Below, one piece after another: positions 7,769 through 15,632 of a stretch of 36,289 bases of DNA. Both the position numbers and the translations under genes were made by a program. Numbering within the stretch: the stretch's first letter is position 1; each line of letters opens with the position of its first letter. The notes beneath the pieces are model-generated. The model did not search any database. It was not told where the DNA came from and saw nothing but the letters and a program-made list of their open reading frames with translations. The DNA lies in the NCBI GenBank assembly GCA_041687475.1, contig JAWLBW010000007.1, positions 1-36,289 on the forward strand. The letters are read 5' to 3'. This stretch comes from JAWLBW01 sp041687475. Lineage in GTDB: Bacteria; J088; JAWLBW01.

Positions 7769-9706
7769 ATGTCGGATATCGCAAAGACAACCGCCGATCT
7801 ATTCGCCGGGGCACAAGACCTCGACGCAAGCCTGTCAGACGTGACGGTCGAACAGTCGATCGAGCAGGCGGTTCTTCTGCGCCGCGGCAATCTGCGGCTG
7901 CTGGTCTACACCGACGATTCCCGCGACGAACGCCTGCACCGCATGCGCGAAGAGGCCATCGGCCGCGGCGCCGGCGTGCTCGTGCTGCTCACGGGCGATC
8001 ACGTGCCCGACTCGGTGCAGCAGTTCACCTTCGAACACGCCCACTTCGATTACATGGAGCCGCCGCTCGAACCGGTACGGCTGGCCCGCCACATCCGTCG
8101 TATCTTCACCACCCTGCAGTGGGAAGAAGAGGCCCGGTTGGCCCGCCAGGAGCTGAAAGCCAACCGCTCGCAGCTCAAGGAAATTCAGGCCATCGGCGTG
8201 GCGCTTTCGGCCGAACGCGATCTGGACCGGCTGCTGAACCTCATTGTGGAAAAGGCCCGCGAGATTACCCATGCCGACGCGGGCAGCCTTTACATTGCCG
8301 AAGGCCGTGAAGAAGACGGCGACCGCCGCCTGCGCTTCAAGATTTCGCAGAACGACTCCATTGAAGTACCCTTCTCGGAGTTCACGCTGCCCATTTCGCC
8401 GGCCAGCATCGCCGGTTACGTCGCGACCACCAAAGAGACGCTCATCGTCGATGACGTATACGAAATTCCCGACGACTCGCCGTTCAACTTCAACGCGTCG
8501 TTCGACAAGAATTTCAATTACCGCACGCGCTCGATGCTCGTCGTGCCGCTCATTACCCGGGCGGGCGAAATGATCGGCGTGCTGCAGCTGCTCAACCGCA
8601 AGCTGCGTCCCGATCAGACACTTACCCCCGATACGACGGCCGACGCCGTGATTCCCTTCACGCCGGCCGACGTCGAGTTGGTAACCTCGCTGGGCAGCGC
8701 CGCCGCGGTGTCGTTGGAAAACGCCTTTCTCTACGAGGAAATCCAACGTCTCTTCGAAGGTTTCGTGCGCGCCTCGGTCACGGCCATCGAAAGCCGCGAC
8801 CCCACCACCTCGGGTCACAGCGACCGGGTGGCCCAGCTGACCGTGGGCCTGGCCGAGAAAGTCGACAATCTTTCCGACGGCCGCTTCGGCAACATTCGCT
8901 TCAGCCGTGAACAGCTGCGCGAGATTCAGTACGCCAGCCTGCTGCACGACTTCGGCAAGATCGGCGTGCGCGAGCAGGTGCTGGTCAAGGCCGAAAAGCT
9001 GTATCCGTGGGACTTTCGCTTTGTCGAAGCCCGCTTCAAGTATGCGCGCAAGGTGCTCGAAACCCGCTTTCTGCGCGCCCAGAACCGCCTGCTGGTCGAA
9101 AAGGGGCGTGAAAAGGCCGCCGCCGAGCTGCACGAGCTCGAAGCCGCCTACCGTCGTGAAAGCGAAGAGCTCGACCAGTTCATGGACGTCGTTCGCAGCG
9201 CCAACCGGCCCAGCGTGCTGGCCGAGGGCGACTTTGCCGTGCTGCAACAGATTGCCGCCAGAACGTTTGTCGAAGACGACGGCAGGGAACAACCGCTGCT
9301 GCTGCCCGACGAGGTCGTGAACCTGAGCCTGCCCAAGGGCAGCCTCAATAGCGACGAGCGCCGTGAAATCGAGAGCCACGTCTCGCACACCTTCGACTTT
9401 CTGCAGCGCATTCCGTGGACCAAGGAGCTGCGCGACATACCCCGCATCGCCTTCCTGCACCACGAGAAGCTTGACGGCCGCGGTTATCCCAACGGTTTCG
9501 CCGCCGAAGAAATTCCCGTGCAGAGCCGCATGATGACGATTTCAGACATCTACGACGCCCTGACGGCCAGCGATCGTCCCTATAAGAAAGCGGTACCGGT
9601 CGAAAAGGCCCTCGACATCATCGGCTACGAAGTCAAGGAAGGCCTGCTCGACGCCGACCTGTTCGACATCTTCGTTCAAGCCGAAATCTACAAACTGACC
9701 GTCTGA
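7769..9706 (+). CDS. GAF / HD-GYP cyclic-di-GMP phosphodiesterase
   Basis: A 645-residue cytoplasmic protein. Residues 1-115 resemble a receiver fold without an obvious phospho-acceptor pattern. About 145-325 is a GAF domain. About 330-640 is an HD-GYP domain with the key residues intact: H350 (SGHSDR), H393-D394 (LLHDFGKIG), H537 and H540, HHEKLDGRGYP (564-574) and D593 (SDIYDALTASDRPYKKA). These residues bind the metals and substrate in active enzymes that degrade cyclic-di-GMP. Between the HD and GYP portions there is an unusually long charged, coiled-coil-like insertion (about 402-530). The ATG at 7769 has no strong ribosome site but follows a good promoter. Together with the preceding gene it probably makes a signalling pair. 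Confidence 0.88.
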   Translation: MSDIAKTTADLFAGAQDLDASLSDVTVEQSIEQAVLLRRGNLRLLVYTDDSRDERLHRMREEAIGRGAGVLVLLTGDHVPDSVQQFTFEHAHFDYMEPPLEPVRLARHIRRIFTTLQWEEEARLARQELKANRSQLKEIQAIGVALSAERDLDRLLNLIVEKAREITHADAGSLYIAEGREEDGDRRLRFKISQNDSIEVPFSEFTLPISPASIAGYVATTKETLIVDDVYEIPDDSPFNFNASFDKNFNYRTRSMLVVPLITRAGEMIGVLQLLNRKLRPDQTLTPDTTADAVIPFTPADVELVTSLGSAAAVSLENAFLYEEIQRLFEGFVRASVTAIESRDPTTSGHSDRVAQLTVGLAEKVDNLSDGRFGNIRFSREQLREIQYASLLHDFGKIGVREQVLVKAEKLYPWDFRFVEARFKYARKVLETRFLRAQNRLLVEKGREKAAAELHELEAAYRRESEELDQFMDVVRSANRPSVLAEGDFAVLQQIAARTFVEDDGREQPLLLPDEVVNLSLPKGSLNSDERREIESHVSHTFDFLQRIPWTKELRDIPRIAFLHHEKLDGRGYPNGFAAEEIPVQSRMMTISDIYDALTASDRPYKKAVPVEKALDIIGYEVKEGLLDADLFDIFVQAEIYKLTV

Positions 9707-9759
9707 AGCCGACCGGGCTCCGGGCAAGACCTGTCTTCACCAACAGGGGAAAGAATCCC

Positions 9760-10644
9760 ATGCTGCGTACCAATCGCGACCGCGTCATTCAGACCGCCGT
9801 GCAGGGCGGCATCATCGCCCCGCGTGCGTTCGGCTGGGAAGTAAGCGCCCACGGCCAATCGATCGTGACTCCGCCGGGTCTCGGCGGCATTACCTACAAC
9901 GTGAAGGTGGGCGATTCGGTTTACGGCTGGGCCTCGGATCACGTCGAACCCTGCCTCTCGCTCACGGCGACGAAAGACAAGTTGGGCGATAACCCGAACA
10001 AAGGCTTCAACGTTTTCGCCTGCATCGGCAACGATGTCACGGTCATCAGCGGCGAGGCCAAGGGCGCACGGGGAAAGGTAACCGGCCACCACGGCGGGGT
10101 CGAACACGTGATTGCCGACTTTGCCGACGACGTGCTCGACAAGCTCACCCTCGACGACAAGTTTCTCATTCGCGCCTGGGGTCAGGGGCTCGCGCTGCTC
10201 GACCATCCCGAAGTGACGGCATACAACCTCGATCCGCGACTGCTCGACGACCTGGGCATTATCGAACGCGACGGCGTGCTCGAAGTTCCCGTAACGGCGA
10301 AGGTACCGGCCATGCTCATGGGCAGCGGCATCGGCCACAGCGATATCTACAAGGGCGACTACGACATTCAGACCAGCGACCGGGGTCTGGTCGAAGAGCA
10401 CGGACTGGCCGATCTCAAGCTGGGCGACGTCGTCGCCATCATGGATCACGACGGCACGCACGGGTGGACGGTGAAACGCGGCGCCGTGACCATTGCCAGC
10501 GTCACCCACGGCGACTCATATCTGGCCGGCCACGGCCCGGGCGTGAGCACGCTGCTCACGTCATCGACCGGAAAGATTCGGCCGGTCATCTCGCCGGACG
10601 CCAATGTGGGCAGGTACCTGAAGGTCGGACGGTACCGAACTTGA
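9760..10644 (+). CDS. DUF4438 family protein
   Basis: A 294-residue soluble protein matching the DUF4438 family as I recognise it (start MLRTNRDRVIQTAVQGGIIAPRAFGWEVSAHGQ; internal GKVTGHHGGVEHVIADFADDVLDKL; PAMLMGSGIGHSDIYKGDYDIQT). The sequence has many small beta-rich segments, with an AKGARGKVTGHHGG stretch resembling a KOW-like loop (about 106-120). Several conserved histidines and aspartates (HHGG, GHSD, MDHDGTHGW, HGPG) could bind metal, which is inference. The function is not known. AGGGGAAAG lies at normal spacing before the start at 9760. The HD-GYP gene ends 53 bases upstream, so co-transcription is likely. Confidence 0.8.
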   Translation: MLRTNRDRVIQTAVQGGIIAPRAFGWEVSAHGQSIVTPPGLGGITYNVKVGDSVYGWASDHVEPCLSLTATKDKLGDNPNKGFNVFACIGNDVTVISGEAKGARGKVTGHHGGVEHVIADFADDVLDKLTLDDKFLIRAWGQGLALLDHPEVTAYNLDPRLLDDLGIIERDGVLEVPVTAKVPAMLMGSGIGHSDIYKGDYDIQTSDRGLVEEHGLADLKLGDVVAIMDHDGTHGWTVKRGAVTIASVTHGDSYLAGHGPGVSTLLTSSTGKIRPVISPDANVGRYLKVGRYRT

Positions 10645-10670
10645 TCGCAGGTACCAGATCCCAGATCGCA
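10642..10670. repeat. Four degenerate 7-base repeats
   Basis: Read in sevens from about 10643 the sequence is GATCGCA, GGTACCA, GATCCCA, GATCGCA. Related units GATCGCA-GATCCCA recur at about 32883-32896 at the edge of the larger satellite. Confidence 0.5.
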
Positions 10671-10673
10671 AAA

Positions 10674-10688
10674 TTCCTATTTAAGGAA
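10674..10688 (-). terminator. Weak terminator-like hairpin between convergent genes
   Basis: TTCCT (10674-10678) pairs with AGGAA (10684-10688). On the minus strand the hairpin is followed by TTTT. It lies just after the aminotransferase stop and could end that leftward transcript. The stem is only five base pairs. Confidence 0.35.
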
Positions 10689-10697
10689 CGCTGCCCT

Positions 10698-11906
10698 TCA
10701 TCCTCCATCGGCCTGCAGCGTCGCTTCCGCCGCCTTCCTTCCCGCGCCCTTCTTCGCCGGAAGATACTTCTCCAGCGTGTCGACCAGGCGGAGTACCACT
10801 TCTTCGCTTGCGTTGACGCCCATGAGGCCGATTCGCCACGTGTCGGCGGCCCAGGCGGCCAGCCCGGCGCCCACTTCAATGCCGTGTTCCGCCAGCAGCT
10901 TCGGCCGTACCGCAGACTCCAGATCGGGCGGAAGCGTGACGGCGTGCAGCATCGGGGCGCGGTGCGATGCCTCTTTTACCCGATAGGTGAAGCCGAGCGC
11001 GGTCAAACCGGCCTGCAGTGCGCCGGCCATGCGGCGATGGCGGTTCCACCGAGCCTCGAGCCCTTCTTCCAGCACCAGGCGAAGTCCTTCGTGCAGCGAG
11101 TAGATGGATGAAATGGGGGCGGTGTGGTGGTAGAGTCGGCCGCCGCCTTCCTGTTCGATCCAATACCTGCGAATGGCGTCGAGATCGAAATACCACGAGG
11201 TTACCGGCAGGTTTCGGGCGGCCACCTTGCGTAACGCACGCTCGTTGAAGGTGACGGGTGCGAGACCGGGCGCGACGTTGAGGCATTTCTGCGTGCCCGA
11301 GAAGGCGGCGTCGACATGCCAGGCGTCGATTTCGACCGGCGCACCGCCCAGCGATGTGACGCAGTCGACCAGAAAGAGGCCCCGGTTACGGTGCACGAAC
11401 TCGCCGATAGCCTGCATGTCGGGCTGAAGAAGGCCGGTGCTGGTTTCGGCGTGCACGATCCACAGGGCCGTGGGCCGCGGCGTGCGACGCCAGGCCTGCT
11501 CAATGTCTTCGAGGCGAATCGGCGAGCCCCAGGGTGCATCGATGGGCACGACTTCGACGGCCATGCGTTGCAGGGCGTCACAGATGCGCGTACCGAAGAC
11601 GCCGTTACGGCCGACGAGCACCGTATCGCCGGGCTCAAACAGGTTGGCGGCAAGCGTCTGCATGCCGGCCGACCCTGTGCCCGAAACCGCGTAGGTAACC
11701 AGATTCTCGGTACGGAACACGGCGCGCAGCATGGCCTGCAGCTCCTGCAGAATGGTCGAGAAGAACGGGTCGAGGTGGCCGAGAAGGGGCTGGGCCGCGG
11801 CGTCGAGCACCGATTGCGGGGCATTGCTCGGCCCGGGGCCGAGCAGCAGGCGCTCGGGAATGCGTCCGATAACCGAAGGGGCAGGCGTTTTCTCGATGTT
11901 CATCAT
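10698..11906 (-). CDS. Class V aminotransferase, alanine-glyoxylate/serine-glyoxylate type
   Basis: A 402-residue fold-type I PLP enzyme. Visible signatures are LLGPGPSNAP at the N-terminus (substrate contact region), SGTGSAGM (79-83 region, phosphate cup), the Asp of FLVDCVTSLGG (D181) and the Schiff-base lysine K207 in SGTQKCLNVAPG. This pattern fits alanine-glyoxylate, serine-glyoxylate and related transaminases; the exact amino donor cannot be read from sequence. Two adjacent ATGs (11906 and 11903) follow an AGAGAG ribosome site; either may be used. It begins 26 bases after the flavoprotein gene stop, so the two very likely form an operon. The C-terminus carries a Lys/Ala-rich tail. Confidence 0.85.
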   Translation of the reverse strand: MMNIEKTPAPSVIGRIPERLLLGPGPSNAPQSVLDAAAQPLLGHLDPFFSTILQELQAMLRAVFRTENLVTYAVSGTGSAGMQTLAANLFEPGDTVLVGRNGVFGTRICDALQRMAVEVVPIDAPWGSPIRLEDIEQAWRRTPRPTALWIVHAETSTGLLQPDMQAIGEFVHRNRGLFLVDCVTSLGGAPVEIDAWHVDAAFSGTQKCLNVAPGLAPVTFNERALRKVAARNLPVTSWYFDLDAIRRYWIEQEGGGRLYHHTAPISSIYSLHEGLRLVLEEGLEARWNRHRRMAGALQAGLTALGFTYRVKEASHRAPMLHAVTLPPDLESAVRPKLLAEHGIEVGAGLAAWAADTWRIGLMGVNASEEVVLRLVDTLEKYLPAKKGAGRKAAEATLQADGG

Positions 11907-11932
11907 TCTCTCTGAACCGGGGAAGCGGCAGG

Positions 11933-13258
11933 TTAGATGTTCATGACGGCCGACAGTGCATCGAGCCCCGATGCCCACAACAGGCGGTCGTCGAAGCCGG
12001 CCTGACCGTTTTCGTATGCGATAGCCGCGGCATACGCCGGTATGCGGGTCACCGGTTCGCCGACGGCGTGCGCGCCGACCAGCCGTCCGTTAACGCGCAC
12101 CAGCTTGAGCCGGTCACGGGCCTGGCCCATGCGACTCACGTCGACGGCGTCGCCTCCGTACCGGGCGAGCGCATCGGCCTCAGCCATACCGACCGTCGCA
12201 ATTCCAGGGGTGCAGTCTATCTGCATCAGCTGCAGGTCGGGCAGAGATCGTTCGTCGCCGCCGACTCTTGCGATGCGCTCGACCAGGCGGCACGCCTGCA
12301 GGGCGGCAGTCGAAGCCAGCATGGGCGCGCCCACGACGTCGCCGACGGCATAAATGCCGGGAACCGAGGTCGCGAAGCTTTCGTCGACCTTGATACAGCC
12401 TACCTCGTCGGTCGCGACATGCAAGCGCTCGAGGCCCAATCGGCTGGTAACGGGCGTGCGTCCGGTGGCCAGCAGAACGAGATCGGCCGTGATCGTCGCC
12501 GACGAAGCACCCGCCAACGCGATGTCGACACCTTCGGCGGTGCGCCGGGTATCACGCGCAGTCGTGCCGTGGTGCACGGCTATATTGCTTTCCCGAAAGG
12601 CTGCACCGAGGCCGGCGGCCAGGTCGGCGTCGAGTTCGGGCAATAACCTCTCTTCCTTTTCAAGCACGGTGACGCCGCAACCGAGCGCCGAAAAAAACGA
12701 AGCCGCCTCGCAGCCCAACGAACCGCCGCCCACGATGCAGACACGTTCGGGAAGAATGCGCAGCTCGAGCAACTCGTCGCTCGTGATGAAGGTCTGCCCG
12801 TCGGGCACCAGCTCTGCGGGGCGTCGGGGTCGACTACCGGTTGCAATGACGATATGCCGCGCGTGTTCGGTACGTGTCTGACCGTCTGCCATGCGTACGA
12901 TTACGCTATCGGCACTTTCGAGGCTGCCCGTACCCTGCAGAACCGATACACCCGCTGTCTCCAGACGCTCGCGAAGCAGACCCTGCCAGTGGTCACGCAA
13001 AGCCAGGCGCTTGCGATGCAGGCGGTCGAGGTTGAGAATGGTGCCGGGCGCGAGAATTCCGTAGTCGTCTGCCTCGCCAACCAGTCGGAAGAGCCGCGCG
13101 CCGTGCCACAAGGTGCGGGCGGGAAGACAGCCGGCGTGCAGCGAAGTTCCGCCGAGGCCCTGTTTATCGACGACGACGACCCGCATACCCAGCGAGGCGG
13201 CGCGCAGGGCGCCGGCGCAGGCCATGCCTCCGCCGATGAAAATGATGTCCCACTGCAT
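11933..13258 (-). CDS. Degenerate dihydrolipoamide-dehydrogenase-like flavoprotein lacking the redox disulfide
   Basis: A 441-residue protein with the layout of class I pyridine nucleotide-disulfide oxidoreductases: N-terminal FAD-binding motif (IIFIGGGMA), NAD-binding motif (CIVGGGSLGCEAA), ATG-type strand (LLATGRTP) and the second FAD motif (GIYAVGDVVGAPMLAS). Two catalytic elements of dihydrolipoyl dehydrogenase are changed. The disulfide motif CxxxxC reads S39-LHAG-C44, leaving one cysteine. At the C-terminus the HPTxSE motif carrying the active-site His is absent (it reads LWASGLDALSAV). It therefore should not perform dithiol exchange. It may be a flavin reductase or oxidase using NAD(P)H. 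GGAGCG precedes ATG 13258. It heads an operon with the aminotransferase. Confidence 0.8.
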   Translation of the reverse strand: MQWDIIFIGGGMACAGALRAASLGMRVVVVDKQGLGGTSLHAGCLPARTLWHGARLFRLVGEADDYGILAPGTILNLDRLHRKRLALRDHWQGLLRERLETAGVSVLQGTGSLESADSVIVRMADGQTRTEHARHIVIATGSRPRRPAELVPDGQTFITSDELLELRILPERVCIVGGGSLGCEAASFFSALGCGVTVLEKEERLLPELDADLAAGLGAAFRESNIAVHHGTTARDTRRTAEGVDIALAGASSATITADLVLLATGRTPVTSRLGLERLHVATDEVGCIKVDESFATSVPGIYAVGDVVGAPMLASTAALQACRLVERIARVGGDERSLPDLQLMQIDCTPGIATVGMAEADALARYGGDAVDVSRMGQARDRLKLVRVNGRLVGAHAVGEPVTRIPAYAAAIAYENGQAGFDDRLLWASGLDALSAVMNI

Positions 13259-13291
13259 GTTTCGCTCCGGCTGGAGAACCCGGCCCCTGTC

Positions 13292-13320
13292 ATTGTACAC
13301 GGTCGTCGGTACCGACCGAA
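13292..13320 (-). promoter_or_regulatory. Promoter of the flavoprotein-aminotransferase operon with palindromic spacer
   Basis: On the minus strand the -10 TACAAT is at 13297-13292 and TTCGGT at 13320-13315 is a possible -35, 17 bases apart. The spacer contains a perfect 12-base palindrome GTCGGTACCGAC (13305-13316), a candidate repressor or activator site. Confidence 0.45.
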
Positions 13321-13329
13321 CGAAGGTAC

Positions 13330-13509
13330 TCAGGCAGAACGTATGTCACGCCGGAGCGGCCGAGGCTGAAACCGTATGCGCTCGAGATCCATGGCGATCA
13401 TTTCGCGGAAGAGCGCTTCCGGATCGTCGACCCCGTAGGCATCCATGAGCTTTGCGACATCATGCCAGCGCACGTCAATCGTGATTCTGTGGAATCTTTC
13501 CTGCGCCAT
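13330..13509 (-). CDS. Small hypothetical protein (59 residues)
   Basis: An ORF beginning MAQERFHRITIDVRWHDVAKL with CTGGAGAC as ribosome site a few bases before the ATG at 13509. It fills the gap between bioF (stop at 13556) and the flavoprotein promoter, in the direction of the flanking genes. The composition is that of a soluble, acidic/basic-mixed helical protein (DDPEALFREMIAMDLERIRF). I recognise no family. The ORF extends upstream inside bioF in another frame, but the ribosome site marks 13509 as the real start. Confidence 0.55.
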   Translation of the reverse strand: MAQERFHRITIDVRWHDVAKLMDAYGVDDPEALFREMIAMDLERIRFQPRPLRRDIRSA

Positions 13510-13555
13510 TGTCTCCAGACTACGGCGGCAGCGGGCGGCGGGCAATACCGACGTC

Positions 13556-14725
13556 TCAAGCCTGCATGCGGCCGGAGAGCGTGCGAATGACCACCTCTGC
13601 GGCCTGCCGAAGCTGCTCTTCGGAGTGCGCGGCCGTAACGGTGGCGCGCAGTCGGCTGGTACCGGGGGCGACGGTCGGTGGACGAATCGCCTGAATATGA
13701 TAGCCCTCGTCGAGAAGCCGTTGAAACGCTTCGACGGTTGCCTCGGGCTCGCCGATGACGATGGGCACGATGGGCGTATTGCCGAGCACCTCAATGCCGC
13801 CCCGCCGGAGCCTCGAGCGGAAAACGGCCGTGTTCTGCCAGAGCGCATCGACCAGAGAATCATCGCTTTCGAGAAGGCCGAGCGCGGCAAGGGCGGCGCC
13901 GCTTGCGGCGGGGGGAAGCGCGGTGGTGAAGATGAAGGTGCGCGAACGGTTGATCATCAGATCGATGAGTTCGCGGCTTCCGGCAACATAGGCGCCGAAA
14001 GAACCCAGCGCCTTACCCAGCGTGCCCATCTGCACCGCGACACGGCCCTGCAGGTCAAAGTGCGCCACCACGCCCCGGCCGCCGGGCCCCATGACGCCGG
14101 TACCGTGCGCTTCGTCGACCATGACCAGAGCATCGTTGGACTCGGCAAGGGCCACGATTTCAGGCAGGGGCGCCACGTCGCCGTCCATCGAGAATACGGA
14201 ATCGGTTACGATGAGCTTGCGCCCGGCATCTTCCCGATCGGATTCAAGAAGCTCGGCCAGATGCGCGACATCGGCATGGCGGTAAACCCGCAGTCGCGCA
14301 CGCGAGAGACGACACCCGTCAATGAGCGATGCGTGATTCCACTCGTCGGAATAAACGATGTCGTCGCGCCCCACCAGGGTGCTGATGATGCCGATGTTTG
14401 CGTGGTAACCCGAATTGAAGAGCAGGGCCGCTTCGGTGCCCTTGAACGCGGCAATGGCCTCTTCCAGGTCATGGTGAATGGCCAGGCTGCCGCCGATGAG
14501 GCGGCTGCCGCCGCTGCCTGCGCCGTAGCGCTCGACGGCCCTGATGGCTCCTTCGCGCACCACCGGATGCTCGGCCAGTCCCAGGTAATTGTTCGAACAC
14601 AGGCCGACTACGCGGCGGCCCTCGAAAACGTACTCGGCGCCGGTAGGACCGTCGACGCGGCGCAGGGTACGCCACAGGCCCTGTCGGCGAATGCCGTCGA
14701 GTATGTCGCGAATCGGTCGGGCCAC
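13556..14725 (-). CDS. bioF: 8-amino-7-oxononanoate synthase
   Basis: A 389-residue alpha-oxoamine synthase that condenses pimeloyl-ACP (or -CoA) with L-alanine in biotin synthesis. Features: LCSNNYLGLA (42-51), YGAGSGGSRLIGG (67-79), SDEWNHASLIDG (126-137), the Asp of VDEAHGTGVMGPGG (204-217) and the PLP lysine K238 in GTLGKALGSFGAYVAG. The close relative 2-amino-3-ketobutyrate CoA ligase cannot be fully excluded, but the sequence pattern fits BioF better. Translation starts at GTG 14725, with a perfect AAGGAGGT ahead. It lies 42 bases after hisF in the same direction; no other biotin gene is in the window, so it probably rides on the his transcript. Confidence 0.88.
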   Translation of the reverse strand: MARPIRDILDGIRRQGLWRTLRRVDGPTGAEYVFEGRRVVGLCSNNYLGLAEHPVVREGAIRAVERYGAGSGGSRLIGGSLAIHHDLEEAIAAFKGTEAALLFNSGYHANIGIISTLVGRDDIVYSDEWNHASLIDGCRLSRARLRVYRHADVAHLAELLESDREDAGRKLIVTDSVFSMDGDVAPLPEIVALAESNDALVMVDEAHGTGVMGPGGRGVVAHFDLQGRVAVQMGTLGKALGSFGAYVAGSRELIDLMINRSRTFIFTTALPPAASGAALAALGLLESDDSLVDALWQNTAVFRSRLRRGGIEVLGNTPIVPIVIGEPEATVEAFQRLLDEGYHIQAIRPPTVAPGTSRLRATVTAAHSEEQLRQAAEVVIRTLSGRMQA

Positions 14726-14767
14726 GCTTACCTCCTTACTCCCCCCCGGCGAATTCCCTGCCTTACG

Positions 14768-15619
14768 TCAGGCCTTGCGCACGGCCACGCCGGCATCGGC
14801 CAGGTAATTCTTGACCTCGGCAATCGTGAGCTGATTGAAGTGAAACACGCTGGCCGCCAGCGCGGCTTCGGCGTGCCCATCGACGAATCCGTCGCGGAAG
14901 TGCTCGAGATTGCCCACGCCCCCCGAGGCAATGACCGGAATGCGCAGGGCATCGCTTACGGCGCGAGTCAGCGGCAGGTCGTAGCCGTCCTTGGTACCGT
15001 CGCGATCCATCGAGGTCAGCAATATTTCTCCGGCGCCGAGCTGCTGCATCCACCGCGCCCATTTGACGGCATCGATGCCGGTGCGCTTACGACCGCCGTG
15101 GGTGAAGACTTCCCAACGGCTGTCGGCGTCGGTGAAGACGTCGACTTCACCGTGTTTCGCGCGCCACTCCCACTCGGGCAGGGGCTGCGCGGCATGCTCG
15201 GGCTTGAGGGTGGCAATGGCTTTGGCGTCGATCGCGACGACGATGCACTGGTTGCCGAAACGCTGGGCCGCCGCGGCCACGAAGTCGGGCTCGAAGACCG
15301 CACGGGTGTTGATCGAGACCTTATCGGCCCCGGCGCGAAGCAGCGCCTTGATGTCGTCGAGGGTGCGTACGCCGCCGCCCACGGTCAGGGGAATGAAGAC
15401 GTTCTCGGCGGTACGGCGCACCACGTCAATCATGGTGGCCCGATCGTCGCTGCTGGCCGTGATGTCGAGAAAGCAGAGCTCATCGGCCCCGGCGGCGTTG
15501 TAGGCGCGCGCCACTTCGACCGGATCGCCGGCATCGCGCAGCGCGACGAAGTTCACGCCTTTGACGACGCGACCGTCCTTCACGTCAAGACAGGGAATGA
15601 TGCGCTTGGCCAATGACAT
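14768..15619 (-). CDS. hisF: Imidazole glycerol phosphate synthase, cyclase subunit
   Basis: A 283-residue (beta/alpha)8 barrel that uses ammonia delivered by HisH to convert PRFAR into imidazole glycerol phosphate and AICAR. The catalytic acids are visible as D12 in IPCLDVKDGRVVKG and D131 in VVAIDAK. Phosphate-site loops GGGVRTL, ASGGVGN and AALAASVFHF are present. The protein is about 30 residues longer than usual because of an insert at about 134-168 (LKPEHAAQPLPEWEWRAKHG and following), between VVAIDAK and WEVFTHGGRK. GGAGGAACAG before ATG 15619 fixes the start; the longer upstream frame overlaps hisA and is rejected. It is separated from hisA by 13 bases. Confidence 0.96.
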   Translation of the reverse strand: MSLAKRIIPCLDVKDGRVVKGVNFVALRDAGDPVEVARAYNAAGADELCFLDITASSDDRATMIDVVRRTAENVFIPLTVGGGVRTLDDIKALLRAGADKVSINTRAVFEPDFVAAAAQRFGNQCIVVAIDAKAIATLKPEHAAQPLPEWEWRAKHGEVDVFTDADSRWEVFTHGGRKRTGIDAVKWARWMQQLGAGEILLTSMDRDGTKDGYDLPLTRAVSDALRIPVIASGGVGNLEHFRDGFVDGHAEAALAASVFHFNQLTIAEVKNYLADAGVAVRKA

Positions 15620-15632
15620 CTGTTCCTCCGGT

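Noticed and set aside
13445..15616. 723-codon open frame on the plus strand across bioF and hisF
   Set aside because: It lies opposite two well-conserved genes, has no family resemblance and shows the repetitive composition typical of antisense frames in GC-rich DNA.
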